Below, piece by piece: positions 33,701 through 36,585 of a stretch of DNA of 36,585 bases. The translations under genes and the position numbers were made by a program. The notes below the pieces were generated by a model. That model was not told the DNA's origin. It worked only from the letters and a program-made list of their open reading frames with translations, and did no database searches. Within the stretch, counting starts at the first letter, position 1, and the number at the start of each line of letters is the position of its first letter. Source of the stretch: Salinibacter grassmerensis (lineage in GTDB: Bacteria; Bacteroidota; Rhodothermia; Rhodothermales; Salinibacteraceae); contig NZ_CAMTTF010000011.1 of the NCBI RefSeq assembly GCF_947077765.1, positions 1 through 36,585 on the forward strand, written 5' to 3'.

Positions 33701-33788
33701 GCCCGGCCCCAACCCAGCACACGACGGCGCCGGCCAGAAATGAGAAGAGAGCCCCGAACACCAGTATGCTGGACGAAAGCACACTCAT
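30783..33788 (-). CDS. Multi-domain PAS/GAF sensor histidine kinase
   Basis: A 1001-residue kinase with one N-terminal membrane segment (about 5-29). Modules in order: PAS (about 58-175, ending LDITDEKE), PAS (about 183-305, ending RDVTERKE), GAF (about 314-462), PAS (about 475-597, ending NDVTERKG), GAF (about 605-735), a short coiled coil, HisKA with phosphorylated H775 in SHEIRTP, and an ATPase domain with N box NLISNAIKYTK, G1 EDTGIGM and G2 GSGVGLAV. It has no receiver domain, so its partner is elsewhere. The two GAF units are similar (LYETADRLLGASSEDE and LYDATRQLLRAGSQEE; both have DYGDLRS) and look like an internal duplication. It has a Bacteroidota-type housekeeping promoter rather than a flagellar one, so its link to motility is only positional. 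Confidence 0.93.
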   Translation of the reverse strand: MSVLSSSILVFGALFSFLAGAVVCWVGAGLRSRFVSAEPEAAEGRGPGTSEVDRLRGVSQSLPGIEFQYRVDPDGSGRYRFVGERAETLLGVSPQADDFEEQFLDRVPDAYRDRHNQCVRAARSGERPEQVELPFDRSDGERVWLLLTSVLERRPGAEGEALVFNGFMLDITDEKERDQRLRQTEMLFQNAQDALFLIDVEEKDGGPAFAVQRVNPAYEQKTGFSEGSIRGQTPQDVLGEDAGEAVAERYRTCLRRREPLEYEETVPLNGETTHWTTRIAPVVVNGIVQQIVGTTRDVTERKERQRTLQERREKVETLYETADRLLGASSEDEISAVLVQIIREALGHQGVSVRFARQGVLEVAHVAAGTLAFMPERPPFDVDGDSAVAEVYRSGDTLTISDLEAAEVEVSHDYGDLRSVMVVPIGEYGTLAVSSPEPGAISELDIRLIEVLGTYATAVLDRLDRENSLREERDLLDRLLSTSPAAIVLLDEEGNFARANERAKEVLGIGKNEVTERAFNDPEWGITTVDGRPIPEEDLPFRQVLRDQAPIAGYEHAIEWPGGTRRILSVSGAPLQDVEGEVSGALFHLNDVTERKGQEQALRRRKEKIEALYDATRQLLRAGSQEEVAAEVHGVLQDVFAYPFRHTGFVEGNEIVPKNTTAEGDASLPDPDPHAADGDTVAARALEAGKAVVVPDTGALENDIDYGDLRSAAGVPIGQRGIIIVGTLEAGEFDRLDLRRAKEEAEAARADAEQARDEAQEAARLKSAFLANMSHEIRTPLTSIIGFAEVLGAEVGGLDAPVSGSLEQKAHLIEQGGKRLLDTLEGVLNLSKLEAGQMELDSRPVDLADRARRTAAELRPRALDKGVCLQVESGDQPIQARADDGGVQIVVQNLISNAIKYTKTGGDVWVRTYQEDEMAVLEVEDTGIGMEPETAEELFAPFRQASEGISREYEGSGVGLAVTRRATEEMDGDVEVNTEKGEGSRFVVRLPRAGETTDAEA

Positions 33789-34113
33789 CGGACGGTACCC
33801 AAGCGGATTGGCAAAGTGTCAGAGTACAGGAATACCCACAATGGCAAATGTAAGCAAGAATTAGGTGAACAGAAACAATTCTTCTAGTGGGGTGCAGACG
33901 GCCCCGGGCCTGTGACGAGTCTGCGACACCGAGCGGCGGAGGATTCCCCGGACTCCGGTAACGTCGTGGCTGCTGGTCCGTTGACGGGTCTGTGGGCGCG
34001 GACGAATGCGTCCTGGGCGGTTTCCTCCGCCCGGTTCTGCCCTTCACGAAACGAGATGGATCTTTCCGCTCGACCTGTCCCCCCGTCTACGAACGGCATC
34101 CAATACAAAATAC
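33789..34113. other. Intergenic region upstream of the large histidine kinase gene
   Basis: The first 90 bases are AT-rich and contain the kinase promoter (33845-33875). From about 33880 to 34113 I see nothing I can support. Confidence 0.5.
33845..33875 (-). promoter_or_regulatory. Bacteroidota-type housekeeping promoter for the large kinase gene
   Basis: Minus strand: TTTC, 19 bases, TACATTTG. The known Bacteroidota form is TTTG-N19-TANNTTTG, so only one defined base differs and the spacing is exact. The expected start near 33838 gives a leader of about 50 bases. Confidence 0.6.
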
Positions 34114-34151
34114 AAAAAGCACAGTCTCCAGCCTCTCCCGGACAACTGTGC
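34114..34151 (-). terminator. Rho-independent terminator after the small sigma-28-driven gene
   Basis: Bases 34119-34125 (gcacagt) and 34145-34151 (actgtgc) form a 7-bp stem with a 19-base loop. On the minus strand TTTTTGTATTTTG follows. It lies about 83 bases after the stop of the unknown gene. Confidence 0.65.
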
Positions 34152-34233
34152 CTTGCGAATTCGTCCGCGTGCCGATGCTCTCCAAGGCTCCCTCTCGAAG
34201 AGCGGGCCCCGGTGGCTCCTGTATGTGTATGGA

Positions 34234-34677
34234 CTACTCGATGAGGGCGTACACCGCCGGCCCGGTGGCATGGGCCTGTGCGCGGCGCGCCGTCTCGGCC
34301 TGGGCCCGCATCTGGCGCTTTGCGGCCCGCACCTGCTCACGGGCCCGGTCGGCCCGGGAACGACGGAGGCCCGTCGAAAACTCGGCGGTCGCAGACCCGA
34401 GATTCTCGAGATGGCCGGATGGGATGCGCAGGGGCGAGTCGCCAGCCCACGCCCCCGGGCTGGCCTGTGTTCTCGGACGCCCGTCCACATCGGTGCTTGT
34501 AGGGCTCGAGGTACTGCCGGTCTCGTGTCTGACGCGCCTGCTCGCTCCGTCGTCTGAAGTGGAGACCGAGGGTGAAGAGCCGGTGGCATCGGACCTGTCC
34601 ATCGCCGGGCCGAGGCCGAGCGGGAGCAGAAACGTCGTCGGGGAGGCAGGACGGGGCGACTCCGAGAGAACACGCAT
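34234..34677 (-). CDS. Unknown small protein transcribed from a sigma-28-type promoter
   Basis: A protein of 147 residues from the ATG at 34677. Another in-frame ATG at 34752 (172 residues) lies at the expected transcription start and would make a leaderless message. Most of the protein is rich in Ser, Thr, Pro, Asp and Arg and looks disordered. The last 55 residues form a likely helix (ATAEFSTGLRRSRADRAREQ, then RAAKRQMRAQAETARRAQA) and the end is AVYALIE. No signal peptide, membrane segment or known family is seen. The gene stands alone between the flagellin terminator and its own terminator. Promoter type and place suggest a late flagellar role (filament, secretion or chemotaxis), but no function can be given. 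Confidence 0.65.
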   Translation of the reverse strand: MRVLSESPRPASPTTFLLPLGLGPAMDRSDATGSSPSVSTSDDGASRRVRHETGSTSSPTSTDVDGRPRTQASPGAWAGDSPLRIPSGHLENLGSATAEFSTGLRRSRADRAREQVRAAKRQMRAQAETARRAQAHATGPAVYALIE

Positions 34678-34758
34678 GGCGACAACCGGGGAAGCCTTGT
34701 GAGGGGGAAGGACGAATAGAGCGAATGAGCGCGTCGTGTTGGTCCGGCTCATCTTCGG

Positions 34759-34785
34759 TTATCGGACGCAGGCGAAGAATCTTAA
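34759..34785 (-). promoter_or_regulatory. Sigma-28-type promoter for the unknown small gene
   Basis: Minus strand: TTAAGATT, 11 bases, TCCGATAA, then CC. It shares the CGTCCGATAACCG core with the flagellin promoter. The expected start is near 34752. Confidence 0.75.
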
Positions 34786-34937
34786 ACGTCCCGCGAAGAG
34801 AGGCACGCCCCCGGCAACGGGACCGTGGAGTAGGGGACGGGGATATTTTCGCAGGTGCTCACAGTGACGGTGCGCCGGCCCTGTCCGTGTTGCTGCGACA
34901 CAGAGAGGTAGCCCGGCCCGACGGCCCGGAACAACAC

Positions 34938-34976
34938 AAAAAAGCACAGCCCCCGGCATCGGGCCGGAGGCTGTGC
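34938..34976 (-). terminator. Rho-independent terminator after flagellin
   Basis: Bases 34944-34951 (gcacagcc) pair with 34969-34976 (ggctgtgc), and the stem continues inward through cggc/gccg with one mismatch around a 4-5 base loop. Six T residues follow on the minus strand (34943-34938). It lies about 77 bases after the flagellin stop. Confidence 0.88.
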
Positions 34977-35015
34977 GCATGAGTGCTAGTTTTTCGAAGC
35001 TACGCCGAGAACGTC

Positions 35016-35037
35016 GTCAAGCGAGCTTCTGCTTGAC
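35016..35037 (-). other. Stem-loop just after the flagellin stop codon
   Basis: Bases 35016-35022 (gtcaagc) and 35031-35037 (gcttgac) form a perfect 7-bp stem with an 8-base loop, 15 bases after the stop. No T-run follows, so a 3' stabilising element before the real terminator is more likely than termination. Confidence 0.5.
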
Positions 35038-35052
35038 TCGCCCCTGAACCGA

Positions 35053-36324
35053 TTACTGGAGGAGCGAGAGCACGCTCTGGCCCGCCGCGTTGGCCTGCGC
35101 CAACTGCGCGGTCCCGGACTGCTGCTGCACCTGCAGCTTCGCCACCTGCGTCTGCTCCTTCGCAAAGTCCGCGTCTTCGATCCGGCTCTGCGCCGCGTTT
35201 AGGTTCGTCCGGCTCGTCTCCAGGTTCGACTCCTTGAACGACAGCCGGTTCTGGCTCGCGCCCAGGTCACTGAGCTGGGTCGTCAGGTCGTTGATCGCCG
35301 CCTTCGTGTCCTCGACGATCGCCCGGGCTGCTCCCGCCGAGCCCCCCTCCAGGCGATCCCCGATGTTGTTGTTGTCGTTGACCGACACCTCAAAGGTCTT
35401 CTCTTCTCCCTCTCTGATATCGCCAGCCGTAAACGACACACTACTTGCCTCGAACGAAATCGTGTTTGTGCCTGTCCCCGACTCAAGCGTGATCGTTGGC
35501 GGCGACGCGGTGGACAGGTCCGCCGTCTTGGTGGTGTTGGCGGTCTCGAACGTCAACACGTTGTCGTCGCCGCTGCTGTCACCGTCGTTGGTGTCTGTCA
35601 CCTTCACCTCAAAGGTGCCCCCCTCAAGGCCGCCGGCCAGCTCCGTTGCCGTGCCCCCGTCGGAGGTAGACGTGGTCGCCGTGCTTGCCGCTATGTCCCC
35701 GGCCGAGAGACCGAGCTTGCTGTCGCTGAAGTCACTGGAGATCACGTTCTGCCCGTCTGCAATGCTGGGATTGACATTTCCGTCAATCCCCCGGTCCTCC
35801 GCGGTCGAGTTCCCGATGTTGACGTCAAAGGTCGAGTCCGCCTCCGCCCCGGTCTGGAACGTCAGGCCCACCGAGTTGCCGTCGGCCCCCGCCGATCCGC
35901 CCTTGATCAACTGGTCGCCGTTGAACGTCGCGTTGTCGGCAATGTCGTTGACCTCCGAAACCAGCGACTGCAGCTCGTTGCCGATCGCGTCCCGCTCGTT
36001 CTGCGACAGGCTCCCGTTGGCCGCCTGCGTGGCCTTCTCCCGGGCGGTCTGCAAAATGTCGAGCTGGGAGTCGAGGGCCCCCTCCGCCGTGCTGAGCGCG
36101 CTTTTCGCGTCCCCGATGTTCCGGAGGGACTGCTGCTGGGCGCCGGTCTTCGCCTCCAGCCGGTTGGCAATCTCGAAGCCGGCGGCGTCGTCGGAGGCGC
36201 TGTTGATGCGCAGGCCCGTCGTCAGGCGCTCCCGGCGGGTGCTTAGCTCCTCACTGGTGTCGGACAGGTTCTGGAAGGCCTGCTGAGACTGAATGTTGGT
36301 GTTGATCTGCGAAAACGAGCTCAT
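35053..36324 (-). CDS. fliC: Flagellin
   Basis: A 423-residue flagellin. The N-terminal D0/D1 region (about 1-140) has INTNIQSQQAFQNLSDTSEE, LTTGLRINSASDDAAGFEIA and the DIADNATFNGDQLI block. The C-terminal D1/D0 region (about 335-423) has LGASQNRLSFKESNLETSRT, AQSRIEDADFAKEQTQVAKL and the end GQSVLSLLQ. The central, surface-exposed part is acidic and rich in Thr, Ser, Asp and Gly, with few aromatic residues, as expected for high salt. It builds the filament after export with FliS. It has its own sigma-28-type promoter about 150 bp upstream, and a terminator downstream. Confidence 0.96.
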   Translation of the reverse strand: MSSFSQINTNIQSQQAFQNLSDTSEELSTRRERLTTGLRINSASDDAAGFEIANRLEAKTGAQQQSLRNIGDAKSALSTAEGALDSQLDILQTAREKATQAANGSLSQNERDAIGNELQSLVSEVNDIADNATFNGDQLIKGGSAGADGNSVGLTFQTGAEADSTFDVNIGNSTAEDRGIDGNVNPSIADGQNVISSDFSDSKLGLSAGDIAASTATTSTSDGGTATELAGGLEGGTFEVKVTDTNDGDSSGDDNVLTFETANTTKTADLSTASPPTITLESGTGTNTISFEASSVSFTAGDIREGEEKTFEVSVNDNNNIGDRLEGGSAGAARAIVEDTKAAINDLTTQLSDLGASQNRLSFKESNLETSRTNLNAAQSRIEDADFAKEQTQVAKLQVQQQSGTAQLAQANAAGQSVLSLLQ

Positions 36325-36472
36325 GGCAGTCTACTGGGTTTGCGGAAGAAAATCATCGATGGGCGTGCCTGGCGCAAGTGCCTAGCGCAAATGTGCACCG
36401 GCGCCTCGAAGGGCACTGAGGCGGGCGCTGCGGCCTCGCCGTGCCGACCTCATCGTGCCGGTTCACCTCCGG

Positions 36473-36499
36473 TTATCGGACGCAACCCTGGGTTTTTAA
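36473..36499 (-). promoter_or_regulatory. Sigma-28-type promoter for flagellin
   Basis: Minus strand: TTAAAAAC, 11 bases, TCCGATAA, then CC. The expected start near 36466 gives an unusually long leader of about 142 bases before the ATG. Confidence 0.8.
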
Positions 36500-36585
36500 A
36501 TAAACCGAGCCGTGTGCCCGCAAGGTGCCCGAGACGCTGGCCCAGAGTTTGCGCCTTGTTACATCCGACCCGAAAGGCCCTTTCG

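Noticed and set aside
36355-36370. Sigma-54-like AGGCACGCCCATCGAT before flagellin on the minus strand
   Set aside because: The -12 part lacks both the TT and the GC, and flagellin already has a good sigma-28-type promoter.
1-36585. CRISPR arrays, insertion sequences, tRNA or rRNA genes
   Set aside because: No regularly spaced repeats, transposase-like proteins, terminal inverted repeats or RNA-gene signatures were seen.

Overview
This window is one long flagellar, chemotaxis and flagellar-regulation locus. It comes from a high-GC bacterium that is probably a halophilic member of the Rhodothermota/Bacteroidota, most like Salinibacter. The reasons are: strongly acidic cytoplasmic proteins, almost no Shine-Dalgarno sequences before the starts, one promoter of the Bacteroidota type (TTTC-N19-TACATTTG) before the large histidine kinase, and a sensor kinase with GAF modules that resemble haloarchaeal ones. 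The genus is an inference. Nearly every gene lies on the minus strand, so transcription runs from high to low coordinates. Only a two-gene regulatory unit (about 25.06-27.46 kb) is on the plus strand.

Layout from right to left. Flagellin (36324-35053) and a small unknown gene (34677-34234) each have their own promoter and terminator. A 1001-residue PAS/GAF hybrid-sensor histidine kinase follows (33788-30783). Next come fliS, fliD and a FliT/FlgN-like chaperone, then flgM with its own promoter. The plus-strand pair is a FlrB-like kinase and a frameshifted NtrC/FlrC-like sigma-54 activator. Facing it is a fourteen-gene basal-body/hook operon: flgB, flgC, an unknown small gene, fliE, fliF, fliG, fliH, fliI, fliJ, a MotE-like gene, fliK, flgD, a flagellar-operon protein and flgE (24739-11847). 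It is followed by the chemotaxis operon cheW, cheR, cheY, cheZ, cheA, cheB and a lytic transglycosylase (11685-4853). Last come an MCP with a large Cache-like sensor (4635-1912) and a substrate-binding-like lipid/periplasmic protein gene paired with a second MCP that runs off the left edge.

The regulatory logic can be read from the DNA. A sigma-54-type site sits 46 bp before flgB and a weaker one before the kinase gene. Seven sites with identical geometry (TTAA or TTGA, then N15, then CCGATAA-type -10) match sigma-28 (FliA) promoters. They precede flagellin, the unknown gene, fliS, flgM, cheW, the large MCP and the binding-protein/MCP pair. This gives a sigma-54 middle class (rod, ring, hook) and a sigma-28 late class (filament, cap, chemotaxis, receptors), with FlgM as the expected checkpoint. 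fliA, fliM, fliN, motA/motB and flhA/flhB are not in the window.

The most unusual points are: the sigma-54 activator has Thr where the receiver needs its phosphoacceptor Asp; its partner kinase has Thr where the H-box His should be and Asn for the ATP-lid Asp; the activator is also frameshifted inside its AAA+ domain; the CheZ-like protein carries two FliM-like CheY-binding peptides at its C-terminus; and a sigma-28-driven gene of unknown function lies beside flagellin.
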